Below, in pieces: positions 1-7,510 of a stretch of DNA of 51,411 bases. Every line of letters starts with the position of its first letter. Within the stretch, counting starts at the first letter, position 1. The DNA comes from Actinophytocola xanthii (GTDB lineage Bacteria; Actinomycetota; Actinomycetes; Mycobacteriales; Pseudonocardiaceae), in assembly GCF_001921205.1 (NCBI RefSeq), contig NZ_MSIE01000076.1, forward strand, positions 1 to 51,411, written 5' to 3'. The notes below the pieces were generated by a model. The model was not told the origin of the DNA and did no database searches. It saw only the letters and a list, made by a program, of their open reading frames with translations. A program made the position numbers and the translations under genes.

Positions 1-1544
1 CCGCCGCGCTGACCACCGCCCCCGACCTGCGGGCGCGCCGCCTGGTGTCCGCCGCCGCCGACCACTGGCGGCACGGCCAGCCATACCGGGCGCGGGCGAC
101 CCTGCGCGCCGTGGTGCCGCTGTCCGCGCGGGCGGAGGTGCGGGTGCTGGCCGAGCTCGTGGAAGGCGGCATCGAGGTCGGCGCGGGCCAGCCCGTCGTC
201 GCCGCCCGCAGGCTGGTCCGCGCCGCCGAGCGGCTCCTCCCCCGCGACCGCGTACTGGCCGTGACGGCGCTGGGGTTCGCCGGCGAGGCCGCCGCCGTCG
301 CGGGCGACCACGCGCTGCACGGCGAGATCGCCGCCACCGCCGCCGAGTGGCGCACCGCCGAGGAGGCACCGGGGTCCAGGCTCGTGCTGGACCACCTGGT
401 CGGCACCGCCGCGAGCTTCGCCGGGCGGCACGAGGCGGCGCTGCCCGCGTTGCGCTCGGCGGTCGAGCTCGCGGGCCGGCTGCCGGACGCGACGTCCGCG
501 ATCTGGGGCGGCCACGCGGCGTTCGTGCTCGGCGACCTGGCGACGGCGCTGCGGCTGACCGAACGGGGTGTCGCCGCGGCGCGGGAGCACGGCCTGACCA
601 CGCTCGTGCCGTGGGCGCTGACCTACCGAGCGATGACCGCGTTCCACGCCGACCAGCACGACCTCGCCCGCGAGTGCGCGTTCGAGGGCGCGCACGCGGC
701 GATCGCGGCGGGGCAGCCCAACGCGATGACCGACCACCTGATGTTCCTGGCCCTGCTCGCGGCACTGCTCGGCGACACCGAGACCGCGCTGCACCGGATC
801 GACGCGGCCGGGGAGGGAGTGCGCGACCGCGGCCTCGGCCGGTCCGACACCCTCGGCGCCTGGGCCCTGACCTGTGTGGACCTCGTCCGCGACCGGCCCG
901 CCGACGCCCTGCGTCACCTCGGGCACGTCGGTGCGGGCCGGACACACGCGGGTGTGTGGGTCCTGGCGGCGCCGGACATCGTGGAGGCCGCGGTCCGCTG
1001 CGGTGAGCCCTCCACCGCCGACGCCGCGCTGCGCAGCTACACCCGCTGGGTGCGCAGTACCGGCCCGTCGTCGCGGCTCGCGGTGTCCCACCGCTGCCAG
1101 GCCATGGTGACCGACGGTACGGACGCCGAGGGTCACTTCAACGAGGCGATTCGCCTGCACCGCATCAGCGGCACGTCGATGGAACTGGCGAAGACCGAGC
1201 TGTTCTACGCCAGCCGGCTGCGTCGCAACCGGAAGCCCAGGCTGGCGCGCGAGCTGCTCCGCGACTCGATCGACCACTTCGAACGCCACGAGGCCGACTA
1301 CTGGGCCAACCGCGCCCGCGCCGAACTGCACGCGGTGGGCGAACCGCCGAAAGCCGGTCACGCGGTGCCCGTGCTGACCCCGCAGCAGGACAAGATCGCT
1401 CGGCTCGTCGCGGAGGGAGCCACCAACCGCGAGGTCGCCGCCCGTCTGTTTCTGAGCCAGCGCACCGTGGAACACCACCTGCGCAACATCTTCACCCGCC
1501 TGGGCGTGCGCTCCCGCGTCGAGTTGGTACGCATCCTCGACTGA
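1..1544 (+). CDS. LuxR-family transcriptional regulator, C-terminal part (5' end outside window)
   Basis: The reading frame is open to the left edge, so the gene starts outside the window; the GTG at 45 is only an internal codon. The visible part, over 500 residues, is a helical TPR-like array followed by a C-terminal LuxR/GerE helix-turn-helix beginning at 'LTPQQDKIARLVAEGATNRE' and ending in 'RSRVELVRILD'. The helical text resembles the region that follows the AAA/STAND ATPase in large MalT-like LuxR (LAL) regulators, so an N-terminal P-loop ATPase is expected upstream. It should bind DNA as a ligand- and ATP-dependent activator; the targets are not evident. The C-terminal HTH call is secure, the LAL assignment is inference. 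Confidence 0.85.
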   Translation, partial: AALTTAPDLRARRLVSAAADHWRHGQPYRARATLRAVVPLSARAEVRVLAELVEGGIEVGAGQPVVAARRLVRAAERLLPRDRVLAVTALGFAGEAAAVAGDHALHGEIAATAAEWRTAEEAPGSRLVLDHLVGTAASFAGRHEAALPALRSAVELAGRLPDATSAIWGGHAAFVLGDLATALRLTERGVAAAREHGLTTLVPWALTYRAMTAFHADQHDLARECAFEGAHAAIAAGQPNAMTDHLMFLALLAALLGDTETALHRIDAAGEGVRDRGLGRSDTLGAWALTCVDLVRDRPADALRHLGHVGAGRTHAGVWVLAAPDIVEAAVRCGEPSTADAALRSYTRWVRSTGPSSRLAVSHRCQAMVTDGTDAEGHFNEAIRLHRISGTSMELAKTELFYASRLRRNRKPRLARELLRDSIDHFERHEADYWANRARAELHAVGEPPKAGHAVPVLTPQQDKIARLVAEGATNREVAARLFLSQRTVEHHLRNIFTRLGVRSRVELVRILD

Positions 1545-1724
1545 CCTGCTCGCGGCCGGTCAGGGAAGCGGTCCCCTGCTTTCCGTGTGCGTTCTGTGTG
1601 CGTTCCGTGTGGTGGGTTCCGCTAACCTGCGCCGCCACGAGTGATCGTCAGGGCGACCTGAGGGGTGTCGCCGTCCGATCGTCCTCGTTGCCCAATTATT
1701 GACACCATAGGGAGAAAAACGCAC

Positions 1725-2258
1725 GTGTCCTCTTATCCACAGGCTACTTCGCGACCGGCACCGGCCGACGTCGCTCGCCCTGCCACCCTGCTCGTGGCGA
1801 TCGGAGCCGCGGTCGTGGCGGCACTCGCCGCGATCGTCAACGGCGCGTTGGTCGTCCTCAACGCCAGCGGCGTCGTGGTGACGGCCATCTCCGAGGAGAC
1901 CGGACTGACCGCCGAGGAGGTCGAGTCCCGGACTGGGGGGATCGAGGCGATCAAGACGGCGATCGCGGAGAGCGACGAGTTCGACCCCCTGTTCACCCGG
2001 GCGTACGCGGTGCTGATCTCCGGCGTGCTGCTGCTGGTCTTCGGTCTGCTGATGCGGAAGGCCGCCACCTGGGCCAGGGTCATGGTGACCGTCGCCGCGC
2101 TGGCGACCGCCGGGTTCTCGCTGCTGATCGCGACCATCCCGGAGGACGGGACGAACCTGATGGTCATGCTCGGCTGGGCCGGCCTCGCTGTCGGCCTCGT
2201 CGCCATCGTGGCGACCTGGGTGCCGGCCAACGGCCGGTATGCCAAGGCTGGTCGCTAG
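1725..2258 (+). CDS. Small integral membrane protein, unknown function
   Basis: Start chosen at GTG 1725, preceded by GGGAGA at 1710-1715 with about 9 nt spacing; an upstream in-frame start at 1665 has no ribosome site. The 177-residue protein has a short polar N-terminus, a hydrophobic segment 'LLVAIGAAVVAALAAIVNGALVVL', an acidic extracytoplasmic-looking stretch (SEETGLTAEEVESR...SDEFDPLF), then three hydrophobic segments to the C-terminus. This four-helix layout resembles small DUF-type actinobacterial membrane proteins. I do not recognise the family. It stands alone and converges on the PaaX-type gene, separated by a strong hairpin. Confidence 0.75.
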   Translation: MSSYPQATSRPAPADVARPATLLVAIGAAVVAALAAIVNGALVVLNASGVVVTAISEETGLTAEEVESRTGGIEAIKTAIAESDEFDPLFTRAYAVLISGVLLLVFGLLMRKAATWARVMVTVAALATAGFSLLIATIPEDGTNLMVMLGWAGLAVGLVAIVATWVPANGRYAKAGR

Positions 2259-2265
2259 AAACGGT

Positions 2266-2297
2266 GCCCTGGTGGCTGGCTCGTCCGCCACCAGGGC
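2266..2297. terminator. Bidirectional hairpin terminator between convergent genes
   Basis: Perfect inverted repeat GCCCTGGTGGC / GCCACCAGGGC (11-bp arms, 10-nt loop). It lies between the stop of the membrane protein (2258) and the stop of the PaaX-type gene (2299). There is no U-tract on either strand, as is common in high-GC actinomycetes. Confidence 0.75.
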
Positions 2298-2298
2298 T

Positions 2299-3135
2299 TC
2301 ACCTGTCGTCCACGATGGACTCGAGTACCTCCGCCGCCCGCTCGGCGGCCGGGCGGGTCCACTGGCGACGCAGGTTGTGGAACAGCGCCGCCGCGTGTAC
2401 ACCCGGCCAGTGCGCCGGAAGCAGCGCCACCGGCAGTACCGGGTCGTGGCGGATGAGCAGCAACCACTCGGCGCCCAGCTGGACACGTCGGGACAGCTCG
2501 TCCAGGTCGTCTGACGCCTCGGCGGTCCACCGCTCGAGGAACCGCGCGTATCCCGCGGCGATCTCGGGTAGGTTCCAGGCCTCCCGGGCTATTCGGCTGG
2601 GATCGGTCCACATGAAAGCCTCGGCGCGGAACACGTCGGCGTGTTCGAGGAGGTCGAGCTCGGCCAGCGCCGCCGAGATGTCCTCGGTCGAGGTCGAGAC
2701 CCACAGCCCGCTGCGCAGCGGGCCGAACCCGAACCAGCCCAGGCGGGTCCGCAGGGCGTGGCGGTCCGCGCGCCGGGTCTCCGGCACCGAGAACGTCAGC
2801 AGCGTCCACCGGCCGTCCCAGTGCCGCTCGACGACGTCGCCGTCGAGCTTGCGTTGCCCGTCCCGAAGCACCGCGGCGCCGTGCTCGGTCAGCGCGAGAA
2901 ACGCCTGACGGCCTCGGCGAACCTTGCGGAGGAGGTTGCGCCGACTCATGCGGTCGAGCGTCGCCCGCGCCGCGTGCTGGCCGACGCCGAGATCCTCGAG
3001 GACGGCGAGGACGCCGCCGGTCGACACGGCTATCCCCCGGTCCAGGACGTGGTCGCCGAACAGGGTGAGCAGCAGCGTCTCCGGACGCACGGCCAACCCA
3101 CCGTACCCCTCGGTGGGGTCACCGACATCGCGCAC
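2299..3135 (-). CDS. PaaX-family transcriptional repressor
   Basis: 278 residues, the usual PaaX length. The N-terminal winged helix (about residues 15-95, including 'RATLDRMSRRNLLRKVRRGR') is followed by the PaaX central and C-terminal domains with the typical 'WTLLTFSVPETRRADRHALR', 'RLGWFGFGPLRSGLWVS' and a late 'LLLIRHDPVLPVALLP' segment. PaaX proteins repress aromatic acid (phenylacetyl-CoA) or other acyl-CoA catabolic genes and are released by acyl-CoA thioesters. No paa genes are nearby, so the target is elsewhere or is itself. Start is GTG 3135 with AAAGG about 10 nt upstream on the minus strand. Confidence 0.88.
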   Translation of the reverse strand: MRDVGDPTEGYGGLAVRPETLLLTLFGDHVLDRGIAVSTGGVLAVLEDLGVGQHAARATLDRMSRRNLLRKVRRGRQAFLALTEHGAAVLRDGQRKLDGDVVERHWDGRWTLLTFSVPETRRADRHALRTRLGWFGFGPLRSGLWVSTSTEDISAALAELDLLEHADVFRAEAFMWTDPSRIAREAWNLPEIAAGYARFLERWTAEASDDLDELSRRVQLGAEWLLLIRHDPVLPVALLPAHWPGVHAAALFHNLRRQWTRPAAERAAEVLESIVDDR

Positions 3136-3338
3136 CTGCCACCACCTTTCCGGCCGACGTTTGCACCTTAGTCCGTCCGCCGAAGATCGTCACAAATCTG
3201 CACAGCTTCCTTACGGAATTTTCGGCTCCGACAACGCCGCTTCTGACGGGCCGGTGTTGATATTCGGCATATTGTTGACGGCCGTTGTTCAGATACCTAT
3301 CGTCGAAAATGAGGGGGGTCGCCGACCGGAGGTCAATG

Positions 3339-4277
3339 ATGATCAGAACGGCGCTCGTGACGCTTGTCAGTACCCTGTCGATCACCCTCGCCGGAGTCGT
3401 GTTCGCGCCGCCGGCGTCCGCGGCGACGCTGGTGGAGGTGACCAACTTCGGCACCAACCCCGGCGGGATGCGCATGCACGTCTACGTGCCCGACTCCCGC
3501 CCGGCCAGCCCCGCGGTGGTGGTCGCCATGCACGGCTGCGGCGGCTCCGGCCCAGGTTTCTACTCCGGTAGCGAGTTCGCCTCGCTCGCCGACCGGCACG
3601 GATTCATCGTCATCTACCCCAGCGCGCAGCAGCAGGCCGGGTTCGGCAAGTGCTTCGACACCTGGTCCGACGCCTCCAAGCGGCGCGGCGGCGGCAGTGA
3701 CCCGGTCTCCATCGCCTCGATGGTGACCTACACCCAGCAAAGCTACGGTGCCGACCCGAACCGGGTCTTCGCCACCGGCTCCTCCTCGGGCGGCATGATG
3801 ACCAACCACATGCTCGCCCTCTACCCGGACGTGTTCCGAGCCGGCGCGGCGTTCATGGGCGTGCCCTTCAACTGCTTCGCCAACGCAGCCGACTACCCGC
3901 CGGGCGCCAGCAGGTGCACCAACGGCACGATGAACCGCACCCCGCAGCAGTGGGGCGACGCTGTCCGGCAGGCCTACCCCGGTTACACCGGCCCCCGCAG
4001 TCGCGTACAGCTCTGGCACGGCACCGCCGACACCCTCGTGCCGTACTCGCTGCTGCAGGAGGAGATCGAGCAGTGGACCAACGTGTTCGGCCTGAGCCAG
4101 ACACCCACCGCCACCGACACCCCGCAGCCCAACTGGAACCGCCGTCGCTACGCCGACGCCTCCGGCACCGTCCAGGTCGAGGCATACAGCATCCAGGGCG
4201 CCGGGCACAGCCTCCCGTCCAGCGGGATGGCCGCACAGGCCGTCGCGTTCTTCGGCCTTACCGGCCAGGCCTCATGA
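3339..4277 (+). CDS. Secreted PHB-depolymerase/feruloyl-type esterase
   Basis: Polyhydroxybutyrate-depolymerase-like esterase family (LpqC/acetylxylan or feruloyl esterase type), 312 residues. A Sec signal peptide with cleavage near residue 28 (PPASA|ATL) makes it extracellular. The alpha/beta hydrolase features are an oxyanion region 'MHGCGGSG' (65-71), nucleophile elbow GSSSG (147-151, Ser149), Asp231 in 'HGTADTLVP' and His290 in 'GAGHS'. It has only the catalytic domain, with no carbohydrate-binding module. Start: ATG at 3339 sits 6 nt after GGAGG (3328-3332); the ATG one codon earlier (3336) is only 3 nt away. Substrate is not decided by sequence: short-chain polyester or esterified hemicellulose are likely. 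It is monocistronic and ends at a hairpin. Confidence 0.87.
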   Translation: MIRTALVTLVSTLSITLAGVVFAPPASAATLVEVTNFGTNPGGMRMHVYVPDSRPASPAVVVAMHGCGGSGPGFYSGSEFASLADRHGFIVIYPSAQQQAGFGKCFDTWSDASKRRGGGSDPVSIASMVTYTQQSYGADPNRVFATGSSSGGMMTNHMLALYPDVFRAGAAFMGVPFNCFANAADYPPGASRCTNGTMNRTPQQWGDAVRQAYPGYTGPRSRVQLWHGTADTLVPYSLLQEEIEQWTNVFGLSQTPTATDTPQPNWNRRRYADASGTVQVEAYSIQGAGHSLPSSGMAAQAVAFFGLTGQAS

Positions 4278-4295
4278 CGTAACTTCGGTGCGACC

Positions 4296-4320
4296 GCGGC
4301 GAGCCCGTGCGGCTCGCCGC
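4296..4320. terminator. Hairpin terminator between esterase and TetR gene
   Basis: Perfect inverted repeat GCGGCGAGCC / GGCTCGCCGC with a 5-nt loop, between the convergent stops at 4277 and 4321. It probably serves both genes. Confidence 0.75.
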
Positions 4321-4935
4321 TCACCGGTACCCGCCGCGGGGGGGTGCCGCCCCGTAGAGCGCGTGGTCGACCAGGCGCGCGACGATCGACTCGTCGAAGG
4401 GCACCTTCAGGACGAGCAGTCGGTGGTAGCAGGCTCCCCACAGCTGGTCGACGATGATGTCGAGGTCGGCGTCCTCGCGCAGCTGACCCTGCCGCTGGGC
4501 GATCCGCAGCCGTTCCCGGGCGAGCTCGCGGCGCGGCTGCGCGTAGGTCGTCGACCAGGCTCGGGCCAGATCGGGGTCCAGCTGGGCCGCGCCGACGAGC
4601 TCGGACATGGGCCGCTCGGCGCCTTCGTCCTTCAGCCACCGGACGAACGCGCTGAGCTGGGTGATCAGATCGGCGCGCACGTCGCCGGTGTCGGGCAACT
4701 CCAGCACCCGACGGCTCCGCACGAAGTACGCCTCGGCCGCGAGCGCGCCCGGGGACGGCCACCACTTGTACAGCGTGGTCTTGCTCGCTCCCGCCTCCGT
4801 CGCCACCCGGTCGAACGTGACCGCGCGCATGCCGTCTCGCAACAGGATGCGCCCTGCCGCCGCGAGCACGGCGGCGCGCACCTCGGCGGCGGGCCGCCGA
4901 CCTCGGCCAGGGCGGCCGGGAACGTTCTCGGACAT
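4321..4935 (-). CDS. TetR-family regulator of the divergent oxidoreductase operon
   Basis: 204 residues from ATG 4935 (MSENVPG), preceded closely by GAGGGG; an ATG four codons upstream (4947) is an alternative. The N-terminal TetR helix-turn-helix is clear: 'AAGRILLRDGMRAVTFDRVA' then 'AGASKTTLYKWWPSPGALAAEAYF'. The C-terminal region resembles the TetR_C_33-type ligand domain ('LRIAQRQGQLREDADLDIIVDQLWGACYHRLL'). It is divergent from the SDR-PaoABC-hydrolase operon and shares about 90 bp of intergenic DNA containing an inverted repeat, so it most likely represses that operon and itself. The inducer is unknown; an aldehyde or N-heterocycle would suit the enzymes. Confidence 0.87.
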   Translation of the reverse strand: MSENVPGRPGRGRRPAAEVRAAVLAAAGRILLRDGMRAVTFDRVATEAGASKTTLYKWWPSPGALAAEAYFVRSRRVLELPDTGDVRADLITQLSAFVRWLKDEGAERPMSELVGAAQLDPDLARAWSTTYAQPRRELARERLRIAQRQGQLREDADLDIIVDQLWGACYHRLLVLKVPFDESIVARLVDHALYGAAPPRGGYR

Positions 4936-4982
4936 TTCCCCTCGCATATATAGACAGGTTGTTCATTTTGAGCGTACCGTCC

Positions 4983-5005
4983 ATATGTGAACGACTTGTT
5001 CATAT
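4983..5005. promoter_or_regulatory. Candidate TetR operator in the 4936-5022 divergent promoter region
   Basis: Inverted repeat GAAC-gactt-GTTC (4989-5001) flanked by ATAT on both sides. A second related half site, TTGTTCA, lies about 30 bp upstream at 4959-4965. It is AT-rich against its surroundings, between the TetR gene and the SDR start at 5023. The binding protein is inferred from position only. Confidence 0.5.
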
Positions 5006-5022
5006 CCTGGGGAGGAACGGTC

Positions 5023-5922
5023 ATGAACGACAGCAGCATAGATCGCGCCAGGACGCCGAGAACCTGGCTGATCACCGGAGCGTCGCGCGGCTTCGGCCGG
5101 GAGTTCACCAGGGCCGCGCTGGCTCGGGGCGACGACGTCGCCGCGACCGCACGCGACGTCTCGTCCCTGCGGGAGCTCCGTGACGAGCACCCGCGGCTGC
5201 TCGTGCTCCCACTCGACGTCACCGACGCCGACGCGGTCCGCGCCCGGGTCGCGGACGCGGAGGACCACTTCGGCCGGCTCGACGTGGTGGTCAACAATGC
5301 CGGCTACGGGCACTTCGGCGCGGTCGAGGAGCTGACCGACGCCGAGTTGCGCGCCCAACTGGAGACCAACCTGTTCGGCGCCCATCGGGTCGTCCGCGCC
5401 GCCCTCCCGGGGATGCGCGAGCGCGGCGGCGGCCACATCGTCCAGGTCTCCTCGGTCGGCGGCGTGGTGGCGGTGCCGAACCTGGGCGCGTACCACGCCT
5501 CGAAGTGGGCACTTGAGGCGCTCAGCGAGTCCCTCGCCGCGGAGGTCGCCCGGTTCGGCGTGCACGTCACGCTCGTGGAGCCGGGCGGGTACGACACCGA
5601 CTGGGCCGGATGGTCCTCGCGGCACAGCGGCCCGCTCTCGGCCTACGACACGATGCGCGAGGAGATGGCCGCTCGCCGCGGCACCAGCGTCCCCGGGGAC
5701 CCGCGGGCCGCCGCGCGGGCGCTGCTCGACATCGTCGACGCCGAGCGGCCGCCGCTGCGGGTGCTGTTCGGCGCGCTGTTCGGCATGCCCACCCCCGAGA
5801 TCGTGCGCGGGGCCTACGACCGGCGCCTGACCGAGTGGGCGGCGTGGGAGGACCTGACGACGCGCGCGTACGGCGATCCACGCCAGAATCTCGGCGGTTC
5901 GGTCGGACGGAGAAACCCGTGA
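5023..5922 (+). CDS. Short-chain dehydrogenase/reductase, first gene of the molybdoenzyme operon
   Basis: Classical SDR of 299 residues. The dinucleotide-binding TGASRGFG motif is near the N-terminus, followed by 'NNAGYGHFG' and the active site Ser in 'QVSSVGG' with YHASK (Tyr and Lys), so it should be active with NAD(H) or NADP(H). The C-terminal extension beyond the Rossmann core resembles the oxidoreductases annotated as 'SDR family / SCO-type'. ATG 5023 follows GGGGAGGA at 5009-5016. Its stop overlaps the GTG of the next gene (GTGA), indicating translational coupling. In context it probably makes or removes the alcohol/aldehyde handled by the molybdenum enzyme, but the substrate cannot be read from sequence. 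Confidence 0.88.
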   Translation: MNDSSIDRARTPRTWLITGASRGFGREFTRAALARGDDVAATARDVSSLRELRDEHPRLLVLPLDVTDADAVRARVADAEDHFGRLDVVVNNAGYGHFGAVEELTDAELRAQLETNLFGAHRVVRAALPGMRERGGGHIVQVSSVGGVVAVPNLGAYHASKWALEALSESLAAEVARFGVHVTLVEPGGYDTDWAGWSSRHSGPLSAYDTMREEMAARRGTSVPGDPRAAARALLDIVDAERPPLRVLFGALFGMPTPEIVRGAYDRRLTEWAAWEDLTTRAYGDPRQNLGGSVGRRNP

Positions 5923-6530
5923 CCGCCGACCGCGTACCCGAGAGGTCCACCCACCCGCGCCGTGCCGTCCTGAAGTCCACCGCGGCGGGGGCCGCCGCGG
6001 TCGCCCATCTCGCCTCCGTCGCCACGGCAACGGCCACGCCGACGAACCCGGTCGCCGCGGGCGAGCCGGTGGAGATCGGCCTGTCGGTCAACGGGCGGCG
6101 GCACCGCCTCGTCGTGGAGCCGAGGGTGACCCTGCTCGACGCGCTGCGCGAACGGCTCGGGCTGACCGGCACCAAGAAGGGCTGCGACCGAGGCGAGTGC
6201 GGGGCGTGCACCGTGCTGGCCGACGGCGACCGGATCACCTCCTGTCTGACCCTGGCCGTGATGCGGCAGGACGCCGAGATCACCACGGTGGAAGGGCTGG
6301 CGCGGGGCGAGGAGCTGCACCCGGTGCAGGAGGCGTTCGTCCGGCACGACGCGTTCCAGTGCGGCGGGTGCACCCCCGGCCAGATCATGTCCGCCGTCGC
6401 CTGCATCGACGAGGGCCACACGGGTTCCGAGACGGAGATCCGCGAGTGGATGAGCGGAAACCTGTGCCGCTGCGCGGCGTACCAGAACATCGTCGCCGCG
6501 GTCGCCGACGCCGCGAAGGAGCTCCGATGA
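5919..6530 (+). CDS. Molybdenum hydroxylase [2Fe-2S] subunit with Tat-like signal (PaoA/YagT-like)
   Basis: 203 residues from GTG 5919. The N-terminus has twin arginines followed by a hydrophobic stretch (HPRRAVLKS...AAAVAHLASVATA), matching the Tat signal on E. coli PaoA and suggesting export of the folded complex. A plant-type ferredoxin cluster follows (CDRGECGACTVL with a later Cys in 'ITSC'), then the helical domain with the second cluster (CGGCTPGQ and CRC in 'GNLCRCAAYQNI'). It should pass electrons from the molybdenum centre to FAD. Overlaps of 4 bp with both neighbours show a single coupled translation unit. Confidence 0.9.
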   Translation: MTADRVPERSTHPRRAVLKSTAAGAAAVAHLASVATATATPTNPVAAGEPVEIGLSVNGRRHRLVVEPRVTLLDALRERLGLTGTKKGCDRGECGACTVLADGDRITSCLTLAVMRQDAEITTVEGLARGEELHPVQEAFVRHDAFQCGGCTPGQIMSAVACIDEGHTGSETEIREWMSGNLCRCAAYQNIVAAVADAAKELR

Positions 6531-7510
6531 GGAACTTCGGCTACACGGTCGCGAGGAATCCCGCCGACGCCGTGCGGTTCGCCGCGGGGACGCCGAACTC
6601 GACGTTCGTCGCGGGCGGCACCGACCTGCTGAACCTGATGCGGGACGGCGCGGAGGCCCACGACCACCTCGTCGACGTCAACCGCCTCGGCCTCGACGGG
6701 ATCGCTCTCGACGGTGCCGCGCTGCGGATCGGCGCGCTGGCCAGGATGCGCCAGGTCGCCGAGCACCGCGAGGTGCGGCGGGAGTTCCCGGTGCTGTCGC
6801 AGGCACTGCTCGCCTCGGCGTCCCCCCAGGTGCGAAACATGGCCGCGATCGGTGGGAACCTGCTGCAGCGCACCAGGTGCGGGTACTTCCGGGACCCGGG
6901 GTCGCCGTGCAACAAGCGGGTTCCCGGCAGCGGGTGCCCGGCGATCGACGGGTACAACCGGGGACACGCCATCCTGGGCGGCAGCGACCACTGCATCGCG
7001 ACCCACCCCTCGGACCTGGCGGTCGCGCTCACCGCGCTGGACGCGACGGTGCACCTGCTCGGCCCGGACGGCACCCGTGCCATCCCGATCACCGAGCTCC
7101 ACCTTCTCCCCGGAGCCACCCCGCACCGGGAGACCGCGCGGCGCCGGGGAGAGCTCATCACCCGCGTGGACGTGCCACGCACGGGTGCCGCCGCGCGCTC
7201 GCGGTACCTGAAGCTGCGTGACCGGGCCACGTTCGAGTTCGCGGTCGTGTCGGTGGCGGCCGCGCTGCGGCTGGACGGCCGCACCGTGCGGGACGTGCGG
7301 CTGGCGTTCGGCGGCGTCGGCACCCGCCCCTGGCGGGACAGCCGGGTCGAGGCCGCGCTCCGCGGCCGGTCGCTGACCCACCCGGCGATCGAGGCCGCCG
7401 GCCGGGTACTGGTGCGGGACGCCGAACCGCGCGAGGGCAACGTGTTCAAGGTGGAGCTCGTCCAGCGTGCGCTGGCGAGCGTCCTCGCCGAGCTGGGAGG
7501 CCTTCGATGA
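6527..7510 (+). CDS. Molybdenum hydroxylase FAD subunit with extra Fe-S motif (PaoB/YagS-like)
   Basis: 327 residues from ATG 6527, overlapping the previous stop as ATGA. The N-terminal FAD-binding motif 'TFVAGGTDLLNLM' and 'AAIGGNLLQRTRC' are typical of the CO-dehydrogenase/xanthine-oxidase medium subunit. The middle holds four cysteines (TRC, SPC in 'SPCNKRVPGSGC', and DHC), the arrangement that in E. coli PaoB binds an additional [4Fe-4S] cluster. This places it in the PaoB subgroup rather than in ordinary xanthine dehydrogenases. It is expected to form a heterotrimer with its neighbours. Confidence 0.9.
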   Translation: MRNFGYTVARNPADAVRFAAGTPNSTFVAGGTDLLNLMRDGAEAHDHLVDVNRLGLDGIALDGAALRIGALARMRQVAEHREVRREFPVLSQALLASASPQVRNMAAIGGNLLQRTRCGYFRDPGSPCNKRVPGSGCPAIDGYNRGHAILGGSDHCIATHPSDLAVALTALDATVHLLGPDGTRAIPITELHLLPGATPHRETARRRGELITRVDVPRTGAAARSRYLKLRDRATFEFAVVSVAAALRLDGRTVRDVRLAFGGVGTRPWRDSRVEAALRGRSLTHPAIEAAGRVLVRDAEPREGNVFKVELVQRALASVLAELGGLR